A stretch of 43,550 bases of DNA from a virus. The notes under the pieces are model-generated. The model saw nothing but the letters and a program-made list of their open reading frames with translations. It was not told where the DNA came from and did not search any database. Shown here piece after piece: positions 8,904 to 16,506 of the stretch; the first letter of the stretch is position 1, and each line of letters starts with the position of its first letter. The position numbers were made by a program, and so were the translations under genes. Location: positions 1 to 43,550 of IMG/VR virus record IMGVR_UViG_3300037189_032011; one strand, 5' to 3'.

Positions 8904-9611
8904 ATGATATCATTCTATTCGCAAGTAAAAAATAGATACTCACAGTTAGAGCAAACAATTCATTATAATCTAGAGCAAATTAGCAAAAACAAAAATACTG
9001 AGTGGGTCATTGTCGATGCTGGCTCGAACGACGGGTGTGTAGGGCTCATTAAAGACAACTTGTTAGGGAAGGAAAGAACTTCTTTTTATCAAGCTTTAGA
9101 CTTTTATGATTATTCACAACCTATATTTAAAAACTTTGCTGCGAGGCTAACATCCGGGGACTATATTTTTAACTTAGATATCGATAACTTTATTGATATG
9201 AAGTCTATTAAGGATTTATCTAAAGGTACAATTTGTTCAACACAAGAAAGACGTGGTTGCCACGGCAGGATTGGGTGTTCACGAGAAATATTCCAAAAAG
9301 TTGGTGGCTACAATGAATCTCTTCACCCCGCAGGTTGTCAAGACTTAGATCTTATATCTAGGTGTCAAATGATTGGCTATGAATTTATAGAACATATACC
9401 TAGCATTATGCCAATTCAAAACACTAAAGAAGAAACTATAAAGAACATTAACAACCCGTATGGATTAACTTGGGACCAAATTAATGAACTAAATAAAGAA
9501 ATAATGAATAAAAACATTAGAGAAAAAAACTTTTGTCCTAATAAGAAGTTTAGTCCTTGTAAGTTTCTATACAACTCAACCTTTATTAAAGAACTTACAG
9601 AATCGTTTTAG
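8904..9611 (+). CDS. Small GT2-like glycosyltransferase
   Basis: The 235-residue protein has a compact GT-A core: EWVIVDAGSNDG around residue 35, LDIDNF with acidic residues at 92 and 94, and GGYNESLHPAGCQDLDLISR near residues 136-155, the usual acceptor-side element. It is the last gene of the glycosyltransferase run, twenty bases after the exostosin-like gene, and converges tail-to-tail with a minus-strand gene, overlapping it by four bases. Only a weak purine stretch precedes the ATG. Donor and acceptor are unknown. Confidence 0.75.
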   Translation: MISFYSQVKNRYSQLEQTIHYNLEQISKNKNTEWVIVDAGSNDGCVGLIKDNLLGKERTSFYQALDFYDYSQPIFKNFAARLTSGDYIFNLDIDNFIDMKSIKDLSKGTICSTQERRGCHGRIGCSREIFQKVGGYNESLHPAGCQDLDLISRCQMIGYEFIEHIPSIMPIQNTKEETIKNINNPYGLTWDQINELNKEIMNKNIREKNFCPNKKFSPCKFLYNSTFIKELTESF

Positions 9612-10120
9612 TTCAGAAATAAAAGGTATATTAACCCAAATATTTGTAAAACAACTAAACAAGATAAGAATATATTCTTTAGATCATATTTATTGTTATT
9701 GCCACTGCTTATCTCTTGGACTAGTCCAAGGCTATTAATTTTGCACTCTTTTGTCTTATTGTCTTTTGATGACTTAATTGCGTTTACTATAGCATCAACC
9801 ATTTCTTTTCTAGTTACATAATCTTTTTCTGTACTATTCTCGGAATCACTTTGTTGTGCACATGTTTCTTCTGTTGAACTTTCAATTTTAACGTCTATCA
9901 CCTTCCCAGTATCAGGATCTATGGTTTCTATTTTTCTTTCATATACAAATGGTTTATAACGCTCTACTATTCTTTGCTGTACGCTCAGTGGTCGTTCGTT
10001 TTCAATCTTTATTTCTATGACCCTTTCTACCTCTTCGTTTTCAAGCTTTTTTTCTACTACTGTCTTTTCTGCTTTTCTGCCATCCTCCATTGTCCATTTT
10101 TCTACTTTATTTGGTTCCAT
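9608..10120 (-). CDS. Unknown protein with C-terminal membrane helix
   Basis: The 170-residue protein is highly charged and rich in Glu and Lys over its first 145 residues. It ends in one hydrophobic segment (about residues 148-169, NIFLSCLVVLQIFGLIYLLF), so it is probably tail-anchored in the inner membrane with its bulk in the cytoplasm. AAGGAG lies seven bases before the ATG. It is the last of three minus-strand genes that appear to form one transcription unit starting near 10995. I do not recognise a family. A role at the host membrane is possible but unsupported. Confidence 0.65.
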   Translation of the reverse strand: MEPNKVEKWTMEDGRKAEKTVVEKKLENEEVERVIEIKIENERPLSVQQRIVERYKPFVYERKIETIDPDTGKVIDVKIESSTEETCAQQSDSENSTEKDYVTRKEMVDAIVNAIKSSKDNKTKECKINSLGLVQEISSGNNNKYDLKNIFLSCLVVLQIFGLIYLLFLN

Positions 10121-10129
10121 ATTTTCTCC

Positions 10130-10477
10130 TTAGTTTGAAAACTTTGGCTTAACCTTAACTTCAATAATAGAGTTTCCTAGTATTTTTTCTGCTTCTTGCT
10201 CAGCAATTACTTTTGCATCTTCTTTTGTTGAAGCAAATATAACAGGCAGATTTTTATACTCTATACCTAAACCTTTATTGTATCTTATAATAGTTTGCCA
10301 TTCTTTTTGCATATTCAAAAAGTCGTTTGAAGCTTTTAATGCTTCTTCAAAAGAAGCATATTCTTCTTGGGATCTTGTCCTTTTGTCTAAAAAGGTTTCT
10401 TTTTTTTCAAATATAAATGTTCCTCCTTTATTTGAGAATATTAATATTCCCAAATACGCTGCTTCTTTTAATTCCAT
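10130..10477 (-). CDS. Unknown small cytoplasmic protein
   Basis: I place the start at the ATG at 10477 because it forms a TAATG overlap with the stop of the upstream gene; a longer version beginning at 10489 would overlap more. The 115-residue product begins MELKEAAYLGILIF, has a Lys/Glu-rich middle and ends with a STKEDAKVIAEQEAEKIL helix. It has no signal peptide or membrane segment. No family is recognised. It is coupled between the two other genes of the minus-strand unit. Confidence 0.6.
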   Translation of the reverse strand: MELKEAAYLGILIFSNKGGTFIFEKKETFLDKRTRSQEEYASFEEALKASNDFLNMQKEWQTIIRYNKGLGIEYKNLPVIFASTKEDAKVIAEQEAEKILGNSIIEVKVKPKFSN

Positions 10478-10995
10478 TATACACCCCATTTATCTTTCAA
10501 TTGTTGAATTAATTTGTTTTTTTGTTTTTCATTTTGTTCTTTAATTAATTCTTTTTCTATTGGTTTATTTATATTTTGAACTCTTTTTGCCATATTGTAA
10601 AGCTTATCAATTATATCTTCCCAATCTTTTTGGGGATTATAGCCTTCAAGCTCCCCTGATACCTCTTTAAACACTGTGCGTCCTTCCCAAATAACCTTTA
10701 TTTCCGCTAAATGATGCATTATTAATATAGAAATATTCATCCCTCTAGAAAGTCCATCAAACTGTAGCCCAACCTCAGTTGTGGGTTCGTCTATTTCCAT
10801 AGTTTCAATTTCTTCTAAATCGAATTCCTTGAAAGGATCATCAATCTCTGTTGAGTCTGCATAAACTCCACCCTGTCTGACAATGGACGATCCAAGCTTT
10901 TTTGCAATTAAGCAGAACTTGCCACCCATCCCCATATAACCTTTTCTCATCGCCTCTATGGTTCTAGCTTCTTTGATTTTTTGTTCGTAATTCAT
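10477..10995 (-). CDS. Unknown protein, first gene of a three-gene minus-strand unit
   Basis: The 172-residue protein has a helical, Lys/Glu-rich C-terminus (about 140-172) and a central part with alternating hydrophobic residues around GMNISILIMHHLAEIKVIW. No catalytic motif or family is recognised. The ATG at 10995 has only AT-rich sequence before it. An alternative start at the internal Met of MRKGYMGMGG is possible. Its promoter must lie in the 60-base divergent region shared with the metalloprotease gene. Confidence 0.6.
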   Translation of the reverse strand: MNYEQKIKEARTIEAMRKGYMGMGGKFCLIAKKLGSSIVRQGGVYADSTEIDDPFKEFDLEEIETMEIDEPTTEVGLQFDGLSRGMNISILIMHHLAEIKVIWEGRTVFKEVSGELEGYNPQKDWEDIIDKLYNMAKRVQNINKPIEKELIKEQNEKQKNKLIQQLKDKWGV

Positions 10996-11013
10996 TTTAT
11001 GTTCTTAAATCGA

Positions 11014-11023
11014 TATATAAATA
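11014..11023 (+). promoter_or_regulatory. T4-type late promoter candidate
   Basis: The sequence TATATAAATA contains an exact copy of the T4 late promoter octamer TATAAATA (11016-11023). It is followed after about 20 bases by AAAGGAG and the ATG at 11057, the expected spacing for a late transcript. Confidence 0.6.
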
Positions 11024-11056
11024 TATCTAGTGGTACACAAACAAAAGGAGTTGTAT

Positions 11057-12790
11057 ATGTTACATAAATTACTAAGCTGGATCAAAAATTCTTTCAGGAA
11101 GACAGGGTTTTTGAATTTATCTAGTTTTAGCACAAAAGCCACACCAGCAATTAGTGATGGGAGCGGTAAAACAAAATTTTATATTAATGACCCAATTACA
11201 CCTAACTTAATTGCCTCACAAAGTCCACCAAGTTCTTGTTTATTGACCATGACAAGCTCCGGTGACAAAGGAGCAGGATACCCACTAGGAAGTGCAGAAC
11301 AACAAGCTAATGCTTGCAAATTGGTTCTAAATAATGCTTTATCTTATATGCTAGCCTCCTATAGGCTAATAAGCCCAAAAAAGATAAGCAAATGGAGCTA
11401 TACTTCGAATTTAAATATATCGAGTAGAGCTGGGGTCGATATTAACGCCTACTATGACAGAGGATCTTTAAGATTCTTCTACTTTAACGACCCAGTTAGA
11501 AAAAAGACAGTATATGCTTGTGACTCAACCCCAGTAGTTGCACATGAATTTGGACATGCATTCTTAGACATACTACGACCAGATTTTTGGAATACTACTT
11601 CTCAAGAAGTTTGGGCATTTCATGAGGCTTTTGGGGACATGGTCGCTTTGATAAATTCTCTGCAATATGATTCAGTCATAAAATCAGCCTTGGAAGAAAC
11701 AGGCGGAAATTTAATGCTTTCTAATGTTTTGACTAGGGTGGGTGCTGAAATGGGTGCTGGCCTTTATAATGTTTCTAAAAATAAAACAGGCATTAATCCA
11801 AGAGCAATTAGAGACATATCTGTTAATTTTGATTATGTAGCCCCAGAAACAATATCTTCTAGTGGTCCAGATAACGTCTTAACTAGCGAGTCCCACAGTT
11901 TTAGTAGAGTTTTCAGTGGAGCCTTCTATGAAGTAGTTGTTAAAATAGCTGATTACCATATTAAAGCAAATGTACCACCTGTTGATGCAATGAAGATCTC
12001 TAGAGACGTAGCTTCAAGATATCTTTTAAAGGCAGTGACAACAGTTCCTGTTGCCACTAGGCTTTTTGACGCAATGGCCAGACAGATGTTACAAGCCGAC
12101 CTAGCAGAAGGTGGAAAGTACAAAGATGTTTTAAGAGGAATATTCACAAGAAGAAACATACTAATTCCTAAGCTATTTGCTATGAATGATATGAATTTAA
12201 CCGATGTAAGAAGAACTATAAAAGATTCGTACGAAATACAGTTATTTGGTGACAATAAAGTACTAAGAACTTTTTCAAACAAAACTGTAAAACTAGCTAA
12301 TAGCGGAGTTTTTGCTTTAAATAATAATCCTTTATTGTCTTTAAATGTAGAAATTCCATCTCAAACTGGTTACTATTTTGATAGTAACAATAAATTAATT
12401 GATGTAGTGGAATCTTCAGAATCTGATACTTTAAGTTCGGCTTATGATTGTTTAGAATTCTTAAATTCTAATAATTTGGTTGGCAAACACCAAGAAGCTT
12501 TGTTTGAAATTAAAGGCAATAAATTAGTTAGAACAAGAATAGTTTGTAAGTGTGGGATGCCAAATTACTGTGATCCAAATGCACCTGAATACGGCAAGCC
12601 ATGGAAGCCAAAGAACAACGCTGGCTGTTCACAGTGTGTAAATAATAATTGTCTGCCTAGAAGCTGCGATTGTAATGAAACTAAAGTTGCTACACCCACT
12701 AAAAGCTACTGCTCTACTACCGTAAAGAACTGTTTTTCAAAGGTTTACAAAGTAGGCCAGAGCCTAAGTCGAAAGGTTTGTTCAAATTAG
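11057..12790 (+). CDS. M4/M36-like zinc metalloprotease (HExxH) with Cys-rich tail
   Basis: I choose ATG 11057 over a GTG at 11030 because AAAGGAG sits six bases before it. The 577-residue protein has HEFGH at residues 163-167 and, 22 residues later, HEAFGDM with the candidate third zinc ligand Glu190. This arrangement is that of gluzincins such as thermolysin (M4) and fungalysin (M36), whose HExxH is followed by NEAxSD or EGxSD. No classical signal peptide is visible; the N-terminus is basic. The last 75 residues are Cys-rich (CKCGMPNYC, CSQC, CDC), suggesting disulfides or metal binding outside the cytoplasm. The role could be virion-associated proteolysis of host surface layers, or structural. 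It ends four bases into the convergent lipoprotein gene. Confidence 0.7.
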   Translation: MLHKLLSWIKNSFRKTGFLNLSSFSTKATPAISDGSGKTKFYINDPITPNLIASQSPPSSCLLTMTSSGDKGAGYPLGSAEQQANACKLVLNNALSYMLASYRLISPKKISKWSYTSNLNISSRAGVDINAYYDRGSLRFFYFNDPVRKKTVYACDSTPVVAHEFGHAFLDILRPDFWNTTSQEVWAFHEAFGDMVALINSLQYDSVIKSALEETGGNLMLSNVLTRVGAEMGAGLYNVSKNKTGINPRAIRDISVNFDYVAPETISSSGPDNVLTSESHSFSRVFSGAFYEVVVKIADYHIKANVPPVDAMKISRDVASRYLLKAVTTVPVATRLFDAMARQMLQADLAEGGKYKDVLRGIFTRRNILIPKLFAMNDMNLTDVRRTIKDSYEIQLFGDNKVLRTFSNKTVKLANSGVFALNNNPLLSLNVEIPSQTGYYFDSNNKLIDVVESSESDTLSSAYDCLEFLNSNNLVGKHQEALFEIKGNKLVRTRIVCKCGMPNYCDPNAPEYGKPWKPKNNAGCSQCVNNNCLPRSCDCNETKVATPTKSYCSTTVKNCFSKVYKVGQSLSRKVCSN

Positions 12791-13215
12791 TTAATTAAAT
12801 TCCATTTTTTTAATTTGGACCTACCTTGTCGGTCATATTCTATGCTATTTAGATTTAGATCAATTTGGTCGAAAATAGTCTGAGCGTAGGATTCATCGAC
12901 AGGGGGGTCCATTTTAATTTTAACCCCCATGATGTGTGATTTTTCACTTTGAATAGTAATAAAAACCTTTTTATTGCTATTTGCCGCAGTGATTTTATAA
13001 GAATCTTCCTCTTTGACTTCATTTTCAATAACCATATCCATATCTTTTATTGCTGTTTTTACTGATTTACACAGTTCATCTAAGCCCTCATTGTAGTACT
13101 TTATGGCTTCGTTTTTTCTCCATGTTGTCAAACCTATTATCGGACTATTGACGAACGGCTTGAATGAACAACCGGATAAAAGCAAAAAAAATAAAAAAAT
13201 CTTTAAAATTTTCAT
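12787..13215 (-). CDS. Predicted lipoprotein of unknown function
   Basis: The 142-residue product begins MKILKIFLFFLLLSGCSF, a short signal peptide with an LSGC lipobox, so Cys16 would be lipidated and the mature protein anchored in the envelope. The remainder is polar with alternating strands (YKITAANSNKKVFITIQSE) and no known motif. GGGAGG precedes the start by five bases. A phage-encoded lipoprotein can act in superinfection exclusion or lysis control, but nothing here shows which. Confidence 0.65.
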   Translation of the reverse strand: MKILKIFLFFLLLSGCSFKPFVNSPIIGLTTWRKNEAIKYYNEGLDELCKSVKTAIKDMDMVIENEVKEEDSYKITAANSNKKVFITIQSEKSHIMGVKIKMDPPVDESYAQTIFDQIDLNLNSIEYDRQGRSKLKKWNLIN

Positions 13216-13266
13216 GTTGCCTCCCTATAATTATGTATTGGAACTTCACAAAAAAGGAGAATAATT

Positions 13267-13677
13267 ATGCCCTTCCAAAATGATTTAGAACACTCCACAA
13301 ATTATGATTTTGTGAAGTACTCACACCCAGTTGCCGAAAGCTGGGATGATTCTGACGATGATTACGAAGAAGAAGATGACTATGACTATGCAGAGGAAGA
13401 AGACGATGAAGATTTAGAAGAAGACGAAGATAGAGATTACTCTTGGAAAAGCTATGAAGAAGATGACGATGATGACGATGATGACGATGATGACGATGAT
13501 GACGATGATGACGATGACGATGACGATGACTGGGATGATGAGGAAGACGACGACGACGATGATGATGATGAAGACGAAGATGACTGGGAAGATGATGAAG
13601 ACGAAGACGAAGATGATGACTGGGACAATGACGACGATGAGGACGAAGAAGAAGACGATGAAGATGAAGATTGGTAA
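13267..13677 (+). CDS. Extremely acidic poly-aspartate protein
   Basis: About half of the 136 residues are Asp and much of the rest is Glu. One run of 23 Asp codons lies at 13462-13530, punctuated later by DW and EDDW units. The first 25 residues (MPFQNDLEHSTNYDFVKYSH) are ordinary. The gene has a strong AAGGAG seven bases before ATG, so it is probably translated well. No fold can be assigned. Comparable acidic phage proteins include DNA mimics and head-core components that balance charge. A cation-binding or nucleic-acid-mimic role is inference only. The minus-strand reading frames here are artefacts of the repeat. Confidence 0.75.
   Translation: MPFQNDLEHSTNYDFVKYSHPVAESWDDSDDDYEEEDDYDYAEEEDDEDLEEDEDRDYSWKSYEEDDDDDDDDDDDDDDDDDDDDDDDWDDEEDDDDDDDDEDEDDWEDDEDEDEDDDWDNDDDEDEEEDDEDEDW
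13462..13674 (+). repeat. GAT/GAC/GAA microsatellite in coding sequence
   Basis: A period-9 unit gatgacgat repeats at 13462-13530 and decays into mixed GAC/GAT/GAA triplets downstream. It encodes the poly-Asp tract. Alternation of the synonymous codons GAT and GAC limits the length of perfect homotriplet runs. Confidence 0.85.
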
Positions 13678-13720
13678 GATGCTTAATGGCAAAAAACCTA
13701 TAAAAACAGATTATAAAAAT

Positions 13721-13756
13721 GCTATATAATATAGCAGCCTTAACAGGAGGTTAAGG
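13721..13756 (+). promoter_or_regulatory. Promoter-like palindrome plus hairpin exposing an AGGAG loop
   Basis: A perfect palindrome gctatataatatagc (13721-13735) contains TATATAAT (13723-13730), the local late-promoter-like element. It is followed directly by a 7-bp stem, ccttaac (13738-13744) with gttaagg (13750-13756), whose five-base loop is AGGAG. The true ribosome site of the next gene, AAGGAGG, lies further down at 13773-13779. The hairpin would sit in the 5' leader of the C39-like peptidase mRNA and could stabilise it or modulate translation. Confidence 0.45.
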
Positions 13757-13782
13757 AATACCTAGTCAAGACAAGGAGGTCT

Positions 13783-14475
13783 ATGAAGACATTGGTACTC
13801 GCTGTTTTTATTCTTATAAATGCAAGCTTACCCCTTGCAGCCGAACAGGTATACCCTAGTGTACTCAGTCTTCAAAACCCTATAGAGGCATATGAGGGTT
13901 CTCCAGACGAAGATTTGTCTGATGTGATGGTGCCTATACCCATAGAAGATAGAGTTTATAATAGAACAGGAATTCAATGTGTTTGGTGCTCTGTTGAGTG
14001 TCTAGGAAGATATGCAAATGAACCCAAATTAATAGGACTTACAGATCATAGAGACTGTAAAAGCTACGCTAGCCCTTCATCTCTAGCAGCAAAGTTAAAT
14101 AGTTTAAATGTTAAGTACGAGCAGACCACAAGCAGATCAGACAAAAGCTTGTTGATAAAATCTGTTGTAAAAGAAAGAAGAGGATGTTTGTTTGCTGTTC
14201 CTGGCCACGCTATGACTTTAGTTCACTACGATGAACTAAAAGGGATAGTTAAATATATCAACAACAGTGACAGAAGTTTGAAGGTTAGAACTTGGAGCAT
14301 CAAAGAGTTCAATCAAAGATGGGATGGTTGGATATGTGCAATATATGCAGATAATGATATAATACCTAGAAAATATACAAAAACTTATCCTTTGCCTATT
14401 ATTGATAGAAATGAAATCCAAGGTAACTACAATCAAGATTATATTTTGCAGCCTGTACTTTCAATCTTATTCTAG
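13783..14475 (+). CDS. Secreted C39/papain-like cysteine peptidase
   Basis: The 230-residue protein starts with a signal peptide (MKTLVLAVFILINASLPLAA, probable cleavage after Ala20). The catalytic set can be read as Gln65 and Cys69 in TGIQCVWCSVECLGRY, His142 in VPGHAMTLVHYD, and Asn160 or Asp163 in the YINNSD strand. This order (Q, C, H, N/D) is that of papain-fold and C39-like peptidases. AAGGAGG lies three bases before ATG. The product would act in the periplasm or outside the cell. It lies next to a carboxypeptidase with a secretion signal, so the two may cooperate in envelope peptide cleavage. It ends four bases into the convergent small gene. Confidence 0.65.
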   Translation: MKTLVLAVFILINASLPLAAEQVYPSVLSLQNPIEAYEGSPDEDLSDVMVPIPIEDRVYNRTGIQCVWCSVECLGRYANEPKLIGLTDHRDCKSYASPSSLAAKLNSLNVKYEQTTSRSDKSLLIKSVVKERRGCLFAVPGHAMTLVHYDELKGIVKYINNSDRSLKVRTWSIKEFNQRWDGWICAIYADNDIIPRKYTKTYPLPIIDRNEIQGNYNQDYILQPVLSILF

Positions 14476-14714
14476 CTTCTAATATTTTTATTGCCAAAAC
14501 CAAGATTTGGTTTTTGGCTTGAACGATTAGTTTTGTTAGATCTATTCTTTTTGGTTATTGGCAAGTCATCACCATAAGTTGGAAAAGCTCCAGGTTTTTC
14601 CAACTTATTTGCCAATGCATCACCACCATCTCCTTCATCCTCAACACCAGAAGGAAAGTTAGCCGAACCTCCATAGTTTTCTTTTTTTAACAACCAATTT
14701 TTGAAAGATACCAT
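14472..14714 (-). CDS. Small protein with capsid-targeting-like N-terminus
   Basis: The 80-residue protein begins MVSFKNWLLKKE, matching the M-x-x-F-x-x-W-L pattern seen at the start of several other minus-strand genes here and resembling the capsid-targeting peptide of T4 internal proteins. The remainder is Gly, Asn, Lys and Ser-rich and probably disordered. AGGTGA precedes the ATG. Unlike its relatives it lacks an exact L/I-x-E protease site after the motif. No enzyme domain is present, so it could be a small DNA-binding internal protein. Confidence 0.5.
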   Translation of the reverse strand: MVSFKNWLLKKENYGGSANFPSGVEDEGDGGDALANKLEKPGAFPTYGDDLPITKKNRSNKTNRSSQKPNLGFGNKNIRS

Positions 14715-14744
14715 ACTTCACCTAAAAATTATTTTTCTACAACA

Positions 14745-14752
14745 TATATAGA
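14745..14752 (+). promoter_or_regulatory. Late promoter-like element
   Basis: TATATAGA lies about 38 bases before the GTG start of the M14 carboxypeptidase gene, with AAGGAGGG between them. It resembles the TATATAA elements found before other genes in the window. Confidence 0.35.
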
Positions 14753-14789
14753 GTAAAGGAATTTTTCTTAAACATCCAAGGAGGGTATT

Positions 14790-15839
14790 GTGAGTAGGCT
14801 TTCTTTAACAAGACTCATTTTTATTCTAAGTGCTTTTTTGCTCTTAGTTTTAGGTTCAAAAGTAGGTTGTTTCAGGTTAGAATCTAAAAAGATCCACGTC
14901 TCTCCGCCTATTAATAAACCTGATGTCCCTCAGAAAAAAATAAGTATCACCACAGTAGTACCAAATTATTTAGGGTACGAAGAGATAATCAATCAGTTAA
15001 ATGAATGGCAAGAAGAAGCCAGACCAATAACAGAAGTTGGAGTACTTGGTAAAACTACTAAGGGTAAAGACATCTATTATCTTAAAATTTCTAGAAAGAA
15101 TACCACTGCAGAACTTCCTAAGGTTTTAGTTACAGCGTGTATACATGGAAACGAACCATGGTCAACAGGCTGTATAATGGCTTATATTGGTAATCTTTTA
15201 GCTGACTATGATAGGAACCAATCTATAAAAGAAATAATTGATTCAAGAGAACTATACTTTGTTCCTGTGGTCTCACCAGATAGCTATCCAAATAGTAGAA
15301 TGGTTGATAACGTTGACCCAAATAGAAACTTTCCCACGCCTGATAACCAGAATCATGTTTCTATAAAACCTATAAAAGAACTACAAGACTTTTTTTATAG
15401 AATCAATCCAGACGCAGTTTTTTCAGGACATACTTTTGGAAGAGTCTATTTAATACCATATGGTGATAATAAGGGTTTGTGTCCCAACAATAGTGACTAT
15501 GAAGATCTAGTGGGTAGAATGGCAAAACTTTCAAAATATAAATATAAGCGTTGCTGTTTTCTTTACTCAAAGCCAATAAAAGGCAGTGAAATTGATTGGT
15601 ATTATCGTAATGGTGCACTATCCATAGTGGCAGAGTTCGGTATTCACCAACAAAGACCAAGTCACGAACAAATTGTCCAAGAATTCAATAGAACTTGGGA
15701 AGCATTTAAGTTGTTTATAAAAGAGGCGCCTTTAATTCAGATGAAGGCAGGATTTGAATATAAAACAACTCCAAAAATCAATGCTGGAATAGAAGAAAAT
15801 TATTATCTTTATCAAAGAAGCTTACCAATAGCTCAATAA
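14790..15839 (+). CDS. M14-family zinc carboxypeptidase, membrane-anchored or secreted
   Basis: The 349-residue protein has an N-terminal hydrophobic signal or anchor (residues 8-23). Its zinc ligands read as His119 and Glu122 in CIHGNEPW and His214 in SGHTFG. Arg179 in DPNRNFP is the substrate-carboxylate residue, and Glu282 in SIVAEFG is the general base. This is the full M14 set (HxxE...R...H...E). GTG at 14790 is chosen because AAGGAGGG lies four bases upstream. Family members include murein tetrapeptide-cleaving enzymes such as MpaA, so trimming of peptidoglycan peptides is plausible, but substrate choice is not shown by sequence. Confidence 0.8.
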   Translation: MSRLSLTRLIFILSAFLLLVLGSKVGCFRLESKKIHVSPPINKPDVPQKKISITTVVPNYLGYEEIINQLNEWQEEARPITEVGVLGKTTKGKDIYYLKISRKNTTAELPKVLVTACIHGNEPWSTGCIMAYIGNLLADYDRNQSIKEIIDSRELYFVPVVSPDSYPNSRMVDNVDPNRNFPTPDNQNHVSIKPIKELQDFFYRINPDAVFSGHTFGRVYLIPYGDNKGLCPNNSDYEDLVGRMAKLSKYKYKRCCFLYSKPIKGSEIDWYYRNGALSIVAEFGIHQQRPSHEQIVQEFNRTWEAFKLFIKEAPLIQMKAGFEYKTTPKINAGIEENYYLYQRSLPIAQ

Positions 15840-15840
15840 T

Positions 15841-16452
15841 TTAATCTATTAGTTTTTTTACGTTTTTAAGTTGAGACAAATAATAGAAATGTCTTTCATA
15901 ACAATCTTCTGCTGATTTGATACCTTCGAAGGAAATAAGGTTATTTTTCCATTCTTTTTCTATTGTTCTTAAAGATGAAGGCAAAAAATCTATTTTTGTT
16001 TTTAGTCCTAAAATTGACTCCAATAAGCATAAGGGTTCTGGTTTTTTAAGATCCTCATAAGTAAAAAGAATACTATTGCTTGTTCTTTTTGCGATCTCAC
16101 AAATTCTTCTTAGACGGAAGCAATAGTGCCTTAAAGCAAAAGAAGGAGACATTTTTTCTTCACTTATAAGAAAGTTCAAAGTATCAATCGGTCTTCTAAT
16201 AATATGTATAAAAAATACTTTGGAGTAATCCATTTTTGTGGAAAGATACTGATTACTTAAAATCTCCCGTAGATAAATAGCAGATTTTGCTTTTATTTTA
16301 TGGGAAAATCTATTGAATTCTAATAAGTCAAATGTTGTAAAATAAGTTCTTTTTTCATCATAGCCTTGTATTAAAGAATGATTACACATTGCTTGATACA
16401 ACAATGTCGATCCTGAGTACCTATGACTGTTTATTATGACTATTTTTTTCAT
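15841..16452 (-). CDS. Sulfotransferase-like protein
   Basis: The 203-residue protein has a P-loop-like 5'-phosphosulfate-binding motif near its start (SHRYSGSTLLYQAM, residues 9-22) and a 3'-phosphate-binding region around residues 85-95 (IIRRPIDTLNFL), the two hallmarks of PAPS-dependent sulfotransferases. It is somewhat shorter than typical family members (about 250-300). It would transfer sulfate from PAPS to a sugar or tyrosine. With many glycosyltransferase genes nearby, a sulfated glycan is the natural guess. It is divergent to the portal gene and ends one base from the carboxypeptidase stop. Confidence 0.65.
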   Translation of the reverse strand: MKKIVIINSHRYSGSTLLYQAMCNHSLIQGYDEKRTYFTTFDLLEFNRFSHKIKAKSAIYLREILSNQYLSTKMDYSKVFFIHIIRRPIDTLNFLISEEKMSPSFALRHYCFRLRRICEIAKRTSNSILFTYEDLKKPEPLCLLESILGLKTKIDFLPSSLRTIEKEWKNNLISFEGIKSAEDCYERHFYYLSQLKNVKKLID

Positions 16453-16498
16453 TCTAATCTGACTATTAATTTGGGAAAAATCGGCCTAACTTTCCTAT

Positions 16499-16506
16499 TA
16501 TAGATA
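16499..16506 (+). promoter_or_regulatory. Late promoter-like element before the portal gene
   Basis: TATAGATA lies 37 bases before the portal ATG and differs from the T4 late octamer at one position. A purine-rich leader (GAGAGAGAAGAAGG) follows it. Confidence 0.4.

Noticed and set aside
11030-11056. GTG start for the metalloprotease
   Set aside because: AAAGGAG is inside this extension and directs initiation at ATG 11057.
13414-13729. Ile/Val-rich minus-strand and Met/Thr-rich plus-strand reading frames over the acidic gene
   Set aside because: They are complements and frame shifts of GAT/GAC triplets, and only the acidic frame has AAGGAG.
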